From assembly GCA_963662645.2 (NCBI GenBank), contig OY759762.1, forward strand, positions 868,001-932,000: DNA of 64,000 nt, read 5' to 3'. The DNA is from Aldehydirespirator sp963662645. GTDB taxonomy: Bacteria > Actinomycetota > Acidimicrobiia > Acidimicrobiales > Aldehydirespiratoraceae. Below the pieces are notes generated by a model that was not told the DNA's origin, searched no databases, and saw only the letters and a list, made by a program, of their open reading frames with translations. A program made the translations under genes and the position numbers. This document shows, piece after piece, positions 16,332 through 23,575 of the stretch (position 1 is the first letter of the stretch; the number at the start of each line of letters is the position of its first letter).

Positions 16332-16366
16332 CCCGGGCTTCTCGACAGATGACGGAGGCCCCATGA
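16328..16366 (+). CDS. Bridging mini-ORF, 12 codons
   Basis: ATG overlaps the TGA of the 64-codon ORF (ATGA) and its own TGA overlaps the ATG of the beta-propeller gene (ATGA). It encodes MTRASRQMTEAP. GGAGG inside it serves as ribosome site for the next gene. Confidence 0.4.
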   Translation: MTRASRQMTEAP

Positions 16367-17280
16367 CCGAGATCCGCAAGCGCATCATCGACGCCACTAC
16401 GCCAGGCGTGCCTCGCGATCACGGCCGGTTCAACGTGAACGGGCCGGCGGTGCTGGCCGCGCCCGAGTGGATGCCCGCCCGGCCGGGCCGCTATCTCATG
16501 TATTTCGCGCACCATGTCGGTCGGTCGATCCGGCTGGCCGCCGCCGATGAGCCGGCGGGGCCGTGGCGCATGGTCAATCCCGACGTGCTCAACGTGGACG
16601 ACACTCCGTCGGAGCGCCAGCCCCACATCGCCTCGCCCGACGTGCACGCCGACCACCGGCACCAGCGCTTCGTCATGTACTTCCACGGGATGGTCCCCGA
16701 GTCGGTGGGGGGTCACCTGCCGTGCTGGGACGTCTACCCGTCGTTGAACCAGAAGACCATGGTGGCGACCTCGGGCAGCGGCCTCAGCTTCACTCTGGTT
16801 GAGCCGGTAATGGCCGTGTCGCCGAGCTACCTGCGGATGTTCCACGCCGACGACGTCTGGTACGGGGTGGCCATGCCCTCCCCGGTGGTGCGCTCGGCCG
16901 ACGGGCTGCGGGGCTTCGAGTACGGCCCGATGCTGTTCGACGACGACGAGATCCGTCACAGTTGCGTGTCGTTCCGGCCGGAGCGCCGGGAGCTGGAGAT
17001 GCTGTTCACCCGCTGCTTCGAGGCGCCGGAGCGGATCTACCGCACCGTGATCGACACCTCGGGCGACTGGCGCCAGTGGACACCGGGACCGGTCAGCGAG
17101 GTCATGCGGCCCACTGAGCCGTGGGAGGGTGCCCGCGAGCCGCTCAAGCCTGTTGCGAGAGGTCTGGCGGCATCTCCGCAGAACGGCCTGCGCGACCCGT
17201 ACCTGCTCGACGACGCCGGCCGGCGCTGGCTCTTCTACGCGGCCTCAGGAGAGCACGCCATCGGCGTCACCGAGCTATAG
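16363..17280 (+). CDS. Glycosidase-like five-bladed beta-propeller protein
   Basis: 305 residues. Repeated short blades with motifs typical of GH43/GH32/GH130-type propellers: GRYLMYFAHHVGRSIRLA, ASPDVHADHRHQRFVMYFHG, AVSPSYLRMFHADD, and the closing NGLRDPYLLDDAGRRWLFYA. No signal peptide, so probably cytoplasmic. The fold call is reasonable; a sugar substrate or catalysis cannot be assigned. ATG at 16363 has GGAGG six bases upstream. It is followed by a palindromic repeat 35 bases after the stop. Confidence 0.6.
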   Translation: MTEIRKRIIDATTPGVPRDHGRFNVNGPAVLAAPEWMPARPGRYLMYFAHHVGRSIRLAAADEPAGPWRMVNPDVLNVDDTPSERQPHIASPDVHADHRHQRFVMYFHGMVPESVGGHLPCWDVYPSLNQKTMVATSGSGLSFTLVEPVMAVSPSYLRMFHADDVWYGVAMPSPVVRSADGLRGFEYGPMLFDDDEIRHSCVSFRPERRELEMLFTRCFEAPERIYRTVIDTSGDWRQWTPGPVSEVMRPTEPWEGAREPLKPVARGLAASPQNGLRDPYLLDDAGRRWLFYAASGEHAIGVTEL

Positions 17281-17314
17281 CGGCGTCCAGCCCTGGCCGG
17301 CCGCTGCTGATTAT

Positions 17315-17362
17315 GAACTGGCAGCAGAACGCACCCTATAGGGGACCAAACGCTGCCAATTC
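17315..17362. repeat. Dispersed palindrome, type A core
   Basis: Arms GAACTGGCAGC and GCTGCCAATTC (one mismatch) around a core CCCTATAGGGG. 35 bases after the propeller gene's stop. Confidence 0.9.
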
Positions 17363-17394
17363 CGCAGGCCGGTCGGGGGCCGTAGCCTGACGTT

Positions 17395-18408
17395 GTGATC
17401 GATCTGCGCTCCGACACCGTCACCCGGCCGTCCCCGGCCATGAGGGCCGCTATGGCCGCCGCAGCGGTCGGCGACGACGTGTACGGCGAGGACCCGACGG
17501 TCAACGAGCTTCAAGACGCTGTGGCCGGGCTGCTCGGCAAGGAGGCCGCGCTGTTCGTGACCAGCGGCACGCAGGGCAACCTCTGCGGGCTGCTCGCCCA
17601 CTGCGGGCGCGGCGACGAGTACATCGTCGGCGACCATGCCCACACCTACATGTACGAGGGCGGCGGCGGCGCGGTGCTCGGGTCGATCCAGCCCCAGCCG
17701 GTGCCCACCGGCGACGACGGCATGATCGACCTCGCTGCGGCGGAGGCGGCCGTAAAGTCCCCCGACCATCACTTCGCCCGCACCCGGCTGCTGTGCCTGG
17801 AGAACACGAACGACGGCAGGGTGCTCACGCCGGCCCAGATGGAGGACTCGGCCGCGCTAGCCGCCCGGCATGGCCTGTCCCACCACCTCGACGGGGCCCG
17901 CGCGTGGAATGCGGCCGTGGCTCTCGGCGTGACACCCACCGTGGTGGCGGCACCGTTCGACTCGGTGTCGGTGTGTCTGTCGAAGGGATTGGGCACGCCG
18001 ATGGGATCGGTGCTGGCCGGACCCGCGGACCTCATCGACGAGGCCCACAAGTGGCGCAAGATGCTCGGCGGCGGACTGCGCCAGGCCGGCATCGCGGCAG
18101 CCGCCGGTCTGTACGCGTTGGAGCATCACATCGACCGCCTGGCCGACGACCACGCCAACGCGGCCCGCCTGGCCGAGGGACTGGGCGCCATCGACGGCGT
18201 GAAGATCGACTCGTGCGCCACCAACATGGTGTTCGTCCGCCTTGACGACGAGGTTCTCGGCGGACGCTCGGACTTGCAAGGGGCTCTGGCCGACCGCGGC
18301 ATTCTCACTCGCTGGAGCGGCTCGCGATCCCGGCTCGTCACCCACCTCGACATCACCGCCGACGACATCGAGACTGTCATCGGCGCTCTCGCCGAACTGC
18401 TGGTCTGA
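17395..18408 (+). CDS. ltaE: Low-specificity L-threonine aldolase
   Basis: 337-residue PLP enzyme of fold type I that cleaves threonine or allo-threonine to glycine and acetaldehyde. N-terminal IDLRSDTVTRPSPAMRAAM and GDDVYGEDPTVNELQD are the family signature; cofactor contacts in TSGTQGNL and HLDGARAWNAAV; the Schiff-base lysine is in VSVCLSKGLGTPMGS. GTG start. Length is normal. Precedes guanine deaminase on the same strand. Confidence 0.9.
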   Translation: MIDLRSDTVTRPSPAMRAAMAAAAVGDDVYGEDPTVNELQDAVAGLLGKEAALFVTSGTQGNLCGLLAHCGRGDEYIVGDHAHTYMYEGGGGAVLGSIQPQPVPTGDDGMIDLAAAEAAVKSPDHHFARTRLLCLENTNDGRVLTPAQMEDSAALAARHGLSHHLDGARAWNAAVALGVTPTVVAAPFDSVSVCLSKGLGTPMGSVLAGPADLIDEAHKWRKMLGGGLRQAGIAAAAGLYALEHHIDRLADDHANAARLAEGLGAIDGVKIDSCATNMVFVRLDDEVLGGRSDLQGALADRGILTRWSGSRSRLVTHLDITADDIETVIGALAELLV

Positions 18409-18468
18409 GACCCACACCAACCCCACCGCTCAGCTAGCGGACTGGCGGGAGGCGAGTACGGTGAAACG

Positions 18469-19857
18469 ATGACTCTGGCCGTGGCCGGAACATTGATGCA
18501 GACACCGGCACCCGACCGCCTGACGGTGATGGACGTGGTGGTCGAGGTCGACGACGCCGGGACGGTCGCTGCGGTGCACGACCGGTCCACCCCGGAGGGC
18601 GCGACCGCGGGGCGGGCTGCACTGGACTCCGCTGCCGAGCGAGTGGAACTGGCTCCGGGCACGTTCCTGATGCCGGGTCTGGTGGACCTGCACATCCATG
18701 CGCCCCAATGGCCCCAACTCGGTACCGGGCTCGATCTGCCCCTGGAGCGCTGGCTGTTCGACTACACCTTCCCGCTCGAAGCTCGATATGCGGACGCTGA
18801 GTTCGCCTCGGCCGTCTGGGACGACTTGGTGCCGTCGCTGCTGGCCATGGGCACCACCACCGCGGTGTACTTCTCGTCCAACCATCTGGAGGCCACCACC
18901 GCCCTAGCCCGAGCCTGCAGCCGGCACGGCCAGCGGGCGCTGGTGGGTCGGGTGGCGATGGACCACCCGACCGGCACCCCCGAGTGGTACCGGGACGCGA
19001 CCGCCTCGGAGGGTGTGGAGACGTCGGCCGCGTCCATCGAGGCCGTGGCTGCCCTGGGAAGCCCGCTCGTCGAACCGATCATCACACCCCGCTTCACCCC
19101 GGCGTGCACCGATGCCCTGCTCGAAGGACTGGGCGAGCTGGCCGCGGCCACAGGCGTGCGGGTGCAGACCCACTGCGCCGAGTCGGACTGGCACTGCGGC
19201 TATGCCCTCGATCGCTTCGGTGCGCCCGACCCCGCCGCGCTCAACCGCTTCGGCCTCGTGCGTCCCCACACCGTGCTGGCCCACAGCGACCACCTGACCG
19301 CCGACGAGATGACCCTGGTGTCCGGGCGCAGGGCGGGCGTGGCCCACTGCCCGCTGTCCAACGCCTACTTCGCAAACGCGGTGTTCGGGGTGCGGCAGGC
19401 CCTGGCCGCGGGCGTTGGCGTTGGGCTGGGCAGCGACATCTCCGGCGGAGCCCGTCCCGGCCTTCTGGGAGTGTGCCAGGACGCGGTCACCGTGTCCCGC
19501 ATGCTGGAGGACGGCGTGGACCCCGCCATTGGCCCGGTGGACCGGGGAGTCCCGGAGTCGCGCATCGACACCATCACGGCCTTCTGGCTGGCGACTGCAG
19601 GCGGCGCCGCGGTGATCGACCTGCCGGTAGGGCTCATCGAACCGGATCGCCGTTTCGACGCCATGGCAGTTCAGACCGACCGGCCCAGCGGGGCCATCCG
19701 ACTGTGGGACGGCATCGACGACGACACCCGAGCCTTCGAGAAGGTCGTCCGCCTGGCCACCGCCGACGACATCAGCCACGTCTGGGTCAACGGCACAAGC
19801 GCCAAGCGCGGACCAAACCCGTTCCCTTCCGAACTGGCAGCCAAACAGCCCCTATAG
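18469..19857 (+). CDS. guaD: Guanine deaminase, C-terminus encoded by an invading palindrome
   Basis: 462-residue amidohydrolase. Zinc ligands in LVDLHIHAPQ (His-x-His), QTHCAESDWHCGY, HSDHL and GLGSDISGGARPG; the last is characteristic of guanine deaminase, which converts guanine to xanthine and ammonia. The final residues (ELAAKQPL) and the TAG stop come from the palindromic repeat at 19831-19878, so the original C-terminus has been replaced or extended. A three-codon GTG ORF (18461) ends in an ATGA overlap with the start; GGGAGGCGAG lies just before. Confidence 0.88.
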   Translation: MTLAVAGTLMQTPAPDRLTVMDVVVEVDDAGTVAAVHDRSTPEGATAGRAALDSAAERVELAPGTFLMPGLVDLHIHAPQWPQLGTGLDLPLERWLFDYTFPLEARYADAEFASAVWDDLVPSLLAMGTTTAVYFSSNHLEATTALARACSRHGQRALVGRVAMDHPTGTPEWYRDATASEGVETSAASIEAVAALGSPLVEPIITPRFTPACTDALLEGLGELAAATGVRVQTHCAESDWHCGYALDRFGAPDPAALNRFGLVRPHTVLAHSDHLTADEMTLVSGRRAGVAHCPLSNAYFANAVFGVRQALAAGVGVGLGSDISGGARPGLLGVCQDAVTVSRMLEDGVDPAIGPVDRGVPESRIDTITAFWLATAGGAAVIDLPVGLIEPDRRFDAMAVQTDRPSGAIRLWDGIDDDTRAFEKVVRLATADDISHVWVNGTSAKRGPNPFPSELAAKQPL

Positions 19858-19878
19858 GGGGCAAAACGCTGCCAATTC
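19831..19878. repeat. Dispersed palindrome, type A core, overlapping guaD 3' end
   Basis: GAACTGGCAGC arm, CCCCTATAGGGG core, GCTGCCAATTC arm. The TATAG of the core gives guaD its TAG stop codon. Confidence 0.92.
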
Positions 19879-19944
19879 GGTGTGCTGGACACACCGGAGG
19901 TCTAGCTCGCCCCGCCGTACGCCGACAGCACTAGCGTCAAGGGT

Positions 19945-20886
19945 ATGACCGAGACTCTCACCACGCCGGGCGGCATCGCCTTCGTTCGGACTCCCGAGGA
20001 GCGCTTCGCCGCCATCGACGACTATCCGTACGAGCCCCGATACGCGACCGTGGACGGCTTTCGGATGGCGTATGTGATGGCGGGGCCGGATGGCTCGAGC
20101 GATGGCACAGCCACGATCCTGCTGCTGCACGGCGAGCCCACCTGGGGCTACCTGTACCGCAAGATGATCCCGGCGCTGGCCGGCGCCGGACACCGGGTGG
20201 TAGTCCCCGATCTGATCGGCTTCGGTCGCTCGGACAAGCCGGTCGAGCGCTCCGCCTACACCTATGCGGGCCACGTCGAATGGATGCGCAGCTTCCTGGA
20301 GGCCACTGCAACCGAGCGCGGCTCGGGGCCGCTGCACCTGTTCGGCCAGGACTGGGGCGGCCTGATCGGCCTGCGACTGGTTGCGGAGCATCCCGACCTG
20401 TTCGACCGGCTGATCCTGGCCAACACCGCCCTGCCGGTGGGCGACTCCCCCGGCGCCGGATTCGACTTCTGGCGCCAGTTCAGCCAAGACGTCCCGTTCC
20501 TGGACTGCGGCCGGCTGGTCGAGAACGCCACCGCCAACGAGTTGAGCGAAGCCGCCATAGACGCCTACCGGGCACCGTTCCCCGAAGAGCGATACATGGC
20601 CGGCGCCCGCCAGTTCCCGCTGCTGGTGCCGGTGTCGCCCGACGATCCGGCCGTGCCCGCCAACAAGGCCGCCTGGAAGGTTCTGGGGCAACGGACCAAG
20701 CCGGTGCTCACCCTGTGGGCACCGGGAGATCCCGTGCTGGGCGGCCTACAGCCCTTCATTGCCGAGCGCATCCCGGGCGCGGCCGGCCAGCCCCACGCCC
20801 AGTTCGAGCCGGCCAGCCACTTCATCCAGGAGGACCAGGGACCCGCCCTGGCCGAAGCCATCAACGCCTGGCTGGCGGACGGCTAG
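19945..20886 (+). CDS. Haloalkane dehalogenase (DhlA-like alpha/beta hydrolase)
   Basis: 313 residues. Oxyanion region LLHGEPTWGYLYRKMIP, nucleophile Asp136 in FGQDWGGLIG with the halide-binding Trp next to it, and catalytic His near the end in ASHFIQEDQGP. An N-terminal EERFAAIDDYPYEPRY and GFGRSDKP match the DhlA/DhmA subfamily. The enzyme hydrolyses carbon-halogen bonds to alcohol and halide. Stands alone between guaD and the VapBC region. True substrate unknown, and some members of this subfamily have little dehalogenase activity. Confidence 0.82.
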   Translation: MTETLTTPGGIAFVRTPEERFAAIDDYPYEPRYATVDGFRMAYVMAGPDGSSDGTATILLLHGEPTWGYLYRKMIPALAGAGHRVVVPDLIGFGRSDKPVERSAYTYAGHVEWMRSFLEATATERGSGPLHLFGQDWGGLIGLRLVAEHPDLFDRLILANTALPVGDSPGAGFDFWRQFSQDVPFLDCGRLVENATANELSEAAIDAYRAPFPEERYMAGARQFPLLVPVSPDDPAVPANKAAWKVLGQRTKPVLTLWAPGDPVLGGLQPFIAERIPGAAGQPHAQFEPASHFIQEDQGPALAEAINAWLADG

Positions 20887-20927
20887 CGACGCCGTCCGAG
20901 GGCTCGGACGACCCTCAAGGACGACCC

Positions 20928-21177
20928 GTGAACACCCTCTTCGCTCACGACGAGAAGACCTCGCGCAACGTGGGCCGGTTCCTCGCGCCGCTGCTCGTCT
21001 TCGAGGCGCTGGTGATCGGACTGATGATGTGGGCGGTCTTGGCGAAGGAGGATCCCGGATCCGCTGCTCGGCGGCAAGAAGGCCGTCACCGTCGAGTACC
21101 GCCGCAAGGGCCAGACCCGCAAGCTGACCGTCACCACCGAGCGGGCTGACGACCTCCTCGCCGCCCTGTCCGAATAG
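20928..21177 (+). pseudogene. Small membrane protein gene, probably frameshifted
   Basis: From GTG 20928 the frame encodes HDEKTSRNVGRFLAPLLVFE and a hydrophobic segment (LVFEALVIGLMMWAVLA), then turns into Arg/Pro-rich nonsense after about 21055 and stops at 21149. Another frame from about 21058 encodes a credible soluble tail (GGKKAVTVEYRRKGQTRKL, then TVTTERADDLLAALSE) ending in TAG at 21175. A single indel near GATCCCGGATCC, itself a small direct duplication of GGATCC, would join them. Function unknown. Confidence 0.4.
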
Positions 21178-21180
21178 CTG

Positions 21181-21235
21181 TCATGGCCTGGTCATGCCGA
21201 GTTCATGCTAGAGTCATGCTAGAGTCATGCTATGG
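21181..21235 (+). promoter_or_regulatory. Five 11-bp iterons over the vapB start: probable antitoxin operator
   Basis: Five consecutive 11-base units each begin TCATG (21181, 21192, 21203, 21214, 21225); units three and four are identical (TCATGCTAGAG) and the fifth contains the vapB start codon. One unit per helical turn is what a ribbon-helix-helix dimer array would bind, so autorepression of vapBC is likely. Confidence 0.7.
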
Positions 21236-21465
21236 CGAACCTACAGGTCAAGAACGTGCCGGACGAACTCCATGACCGTCTGAGAAAGCACGCCCGCAAC
21301 CGCAACTGCTCGATGAGCGCCGCCGTGCTCGACGCCATCGAACGGGAACTGACCTGGTGGGAATGGCGCGAGCGCTTCGCCGACCGACCGGAGACCGACC
21401 TCGGCACGGACGCGGCAACGCTCCTCGCGGAGGCTCGCAGGCAGCGCGACACGGAACTTGGGTGA
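21232..21465 (+). CDS. vapB: Antitoxin of VapBC module (FitA-type RHH)
   Basis: 77 residues. N-terminal ribbon-helix-helix: NLQVKNVPDELHDRLRKHA then RNCSMSAAVLDAIERE. The C-terminal WWEWRERFADRPETDLG and acidic/basic tail are the toxin-binding region seen in FitA-type antitoxins. It neutralises the following PIN toxin and probably represses its own operon through the iterons that run into the start codon. Its TGA overlaps the toxin's GTG (GTGA). Confidence 0.88.
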   Translation: MANLQVKNVPDELHDRLRKHARNRNCSMSAAVLDAIERELTWWEWRERFADRPETDLGTDAATLLAEARRQRDTELG

Positions 21466-21863
21466 CCCTCCTCGTCGTAGACGCCTCGGTGGCGGTCGAG
21501 TACCTCCTCCACACACCGCTGGGGCTGTCGCTCGCCGAGACCCTTGAGGATGCCGAACTCTCGGCTCCTGACCTGATCGACGCCGAGGTCGTGTCGGTGC
21601 TGCGCGGAGCCGTCCTAACGAAGCGCCTCGCAGAGGAGCGGGCAACGACCGCCCTCGACGATCTTGTTCACTGGCCGATAGACCGCATACCGGGCCGAGC
21701 GCTAGCTGCTATCGCCTGGCAGCACCGCCAGAACCTGACCGCCTACGACGCCTTCTATGTCGCGGCCGCAAGTGCGCTGGGTGCCCCACTGTTCACCGCC
21801 GACGGTCGTCTGGCGAGGGCACCGGGACTCGGAATCACTATCCAGCACTTCCGGATCTCCTGA
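21462..21863 (+). CDS. vapC: VapC-type PIN-domain ribonuclease toxin
   Basis: 133 residues. PIN acidic residues appear in order: LVVDASVAVEYLL (first Asp), PDLIDAEVVSVLRG (Glu), and the C-terminal NLTAYDAFYVAAASALGAPL with FTADGRLA. PIN toxins cleave tRNA or rRNA when freed from their antitoxin. GTG start overlapping the vapB stop by four bases ensures antitoxin is made first. Complete length with all catalytic acids visible, so the module looks functional. Confidence 0.9.
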   Translation: MTLLVVDASVAVEYLLHTPLGLSLAETLEDAELSAPDLIDAEVVSVLRGAVLTKRLAEERATTALDDLVHWPIDRIPGRALAAIAWQHRQNLTAYDAFYVAAASALGAPLFTADGRLARAPGLGITIQHFRIS

Positions 21864-21870
21864 GGGCGAC

Positions 21871-22650
21871 GTGCCTGAGATCATTGAGGTGGAGGCCTAC
21901 CGGCGGGCCATCTCGGCCACGGAGGGGCGCATCGTGGCCCTCGTTCATGCGCCCGATGAGTGGTTCGCCAAGGGTGGTACTACCACTGACGCGCTTCGCT
22001 CGGAGTTGACTGGGACGCTCGTCGAAAGGGTGCGGCGAATCGGCAAGCTCGTGGTCATGGACACCGACGGGCCGCGGCTGGGGCTGCGGTTCGGCATGAC
22101 GGGCAAGATCGTGGTGGACGGGGCCATGCCCATCGACCACCTGCTGTACGACAGCCCCCGTCACGAACCGGCGTGGGACCGGTTCGGGCTGGAGTTCGAG
22201 GGCGGGGGCGCAATGGTGCTGCGTGACCCTCGGCGGTTGGGCGGCGTTCAGCTCGGGCCGGACGAGAGCAGGCTGGGGCCGGACGCCCTGTCGCTCACAC
22301 TCGGACAGTTGCGCAAGGCGCTGGCCGGCTCGACGGTGGCGCTGAAGGCCCGACTGCTGGACCAGCGGCGCCTGGCCGGAGTCGGCAACCTGCTGGCCGA
22401 CGAGGCGCTGTGGAGGGCTCGGCTGTCCCCGATTCGGGAGGCCAGGTCATTGGATGCCCCGGAGTCGGCCCGGCTCCATCGCGCCATCCGCACCACGTTG
22501 AGAGTCCTAGGCCAGCGGGGCGGATCCCACACCGGCGATCTCCAGCCCGCCCGGGTGCGGGGCGGCTGCTGCCCACGCGACGGCGCGGCGCTCCGCCGCG
22601 AGCAGGTCGGCGGCCGCACCACATACTGGTGCCCCGAACACCAGACCTGA
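21871..22650 (+). CDS. Fpg/Nei-family DNA glycosylase with non-standard zinc finger
   Basis: 259 residues. After Met removal the N-terminal Pro-Glu (PEIIEVEAYRR) provides the catalytic nucleophile; the beta-hairpin lysine lies in RRIGKLVVMDTDG; the H2TH region is LLDQRRLAGVGNLLADEALW. These enzymes remove oxidised bases and nick the strand. The C-terminal finger is unusual: family members have two CxxC pairs, here CCPRDG and CPEH remain. GTG start, 7 bases after the vapC stop. The 3' end, including the stop, is duplicated 74 bp downstream. Confidence 0.85.
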   Translation: MPEIIEVEAYRRAISATEGRIVALVHAPDEWFAKGGTTTDALRSELTGTLVERVRRIGKLVVMDTDGPRLGLRFGMTGKIVVDGAMPIDHLLYDSPRHEPAWDRFGLEFEGGGAMVLRDPRRLGGVQLGPDESRLGPDALSLTLGQLRKALAGSTVALKARLLDQRRLAGVGNLLADEALWRARLSPIREARSLDAPESARLHRAIRTTLRVLGQRGGSHTGDLQPARVRGGCCPRDGAALRREQVGGRTTYWCPEHQT

Positions 22651-22752
22651 CCCGCTCCGGCGGCCTCACGTCGCGCCTCTGAGGCCACCGGCGACCGGCC
22701 AAGATGCCAGCCACCCAGACCTGACCCGCTCCGGCGACCGTCTATCGCGCCT
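22641..22752. repeat. Direct repeat, 38 bp, offset 74 bp, at the glycosylase 3' end
   Basis: CCAGACCTGACCCGCTCCGG at 22641 recurs at 22715, with weaker similarity continuing to CGCGCCT. The first copy contains the TGA of the glycosylase gene. It fills most of the gap before engB; I see nothing else there. Confidence 0.8.
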
Positions 22753-22836
22753 TCTTGTCGCATCGACAGCACTTCGCGATGAGCGAACGGCAGGTCTGGA
22801 AGATACGGGATCGACGCCCTTGTCTAGCCTGATCGG

Positions 22837-23430
22837 ATGGCTGGGCCGCTGGCGTTGCGCTTCGTGTCGTCGTTCCCCCACGCTCGCCAGATGCCGGCCA
22901 CGGTCTCCGAGATCGCTCTCGTGGGGCGGTCCAACGTTGGCAAGTCTTCGCTGTTGAACGCGCTGGCCCAGCGCAAGCGGCTGGCCCGCACCTCCAAGAC
23001 CCCAGGTGCCACCCGGCTGATCAATGCCTTCGAACTGGGGGCCGAGGGCTCGGGACGCTGGCTGGTGGACCTGCCCGGCTACGGGTACGCCAAAGCGTCC
23101 AAGGCCGAGCAGGCCCGCTGGAGTTCCATGGCTGAGGGCTACTTGGCCCACCGGGAGCCGCTGCGGGGTGTGCTTCACCTCATCGACGGTGAAATCGGCC
23201 CCACCCGCCTCGACCTGCAAACCGTTGAATGGCTTGACGGCCTAGACCTTCCCGTGACCTACGTGGCCACCAAAGCCGACAAGGTCCGCCCATCCCGTCG
23301 GGGCGCCCGCCGAGCCGAGCTCGCAGCCAAGCTCGGCGCCGACCGGGGTGCGGTGCAGTGGACCAGCGCCGCCAAGGGCACTGGCATTCCTGAGCTCCGA
23401 GCCCTAGTGGCCACACTGCTTCGGGCCTAG
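22837..23430 (+). CDS. engB: Ribosome biogenesis GTPase EngB/YsxC
   Basis: 197 residues. GTPase motifs: G1 GRSNVGKSSLLNAL, G2 region TSKTPGATR, G3 VDLPGYGYAKASK, G4 TKADK, G5 TSAAKGTG. GYGYAK is specific to the EngB/YsxC/YihA family, which acts in late 50S subunit assembly. Length is normal. Two palindromic repeats begin 13 bases after the stop and separate it from a convergent aminotransferase gene. Confidence 0.93.
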   Translation: MAGPLALRFVSSFPHARQMPATVSEIALVGRSNVGKSSLLNALAQRKRLARTSKTPGATRLINAFELGAEGSGRWLVDLPGYGYAKASKAEQARWSSMAEGYLAHREPLRGVLHLIDGEIGPTRLDLQTVEWLDGLDLPVTYVATKADKVRPSRRGARRAELAAKLGADRGAVQWTSAAKGTGIPELRALVATLLRA

Positions 23431-23442
23431 GAGGAGATTCTC

Positions 23443-23486
23443 GAACATTCAGCAGTCCCCTATAGGGCGCGTTCTGCTGCCAGTTC
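23443..23486. repeat. Dispersed palindrome, type A core, left arm decayed
   Basis: GAACATTCAGCAG (decayed arm), core CCCCTATAGGG, right arm CTGCTGCCAGTTC. 13 bases after engB. Confidence 0.8.
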
Positions 23487-23510
23487 GACATGGGGAGGGC
23501 GCCCTGAAAG

Positions 23511-23558
23511 GAATTGGCAGCGTTTGGCCCCCTATAGGGCGCGTTCTGCTGCCAATTC
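23511..23558. repeat. Dispersed palindrome, type A core, perfect arms
   Basis: Arms GAATTGGCAGC and GCTGCCAATTC are fully complementary; core CCCCTATAGGG. Second of two copies in the engB/aminotransferase convergent gap. Confidence 0.92.
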
Positions 23559-23575
23559 ACGGCAGCGAGGCTCGG

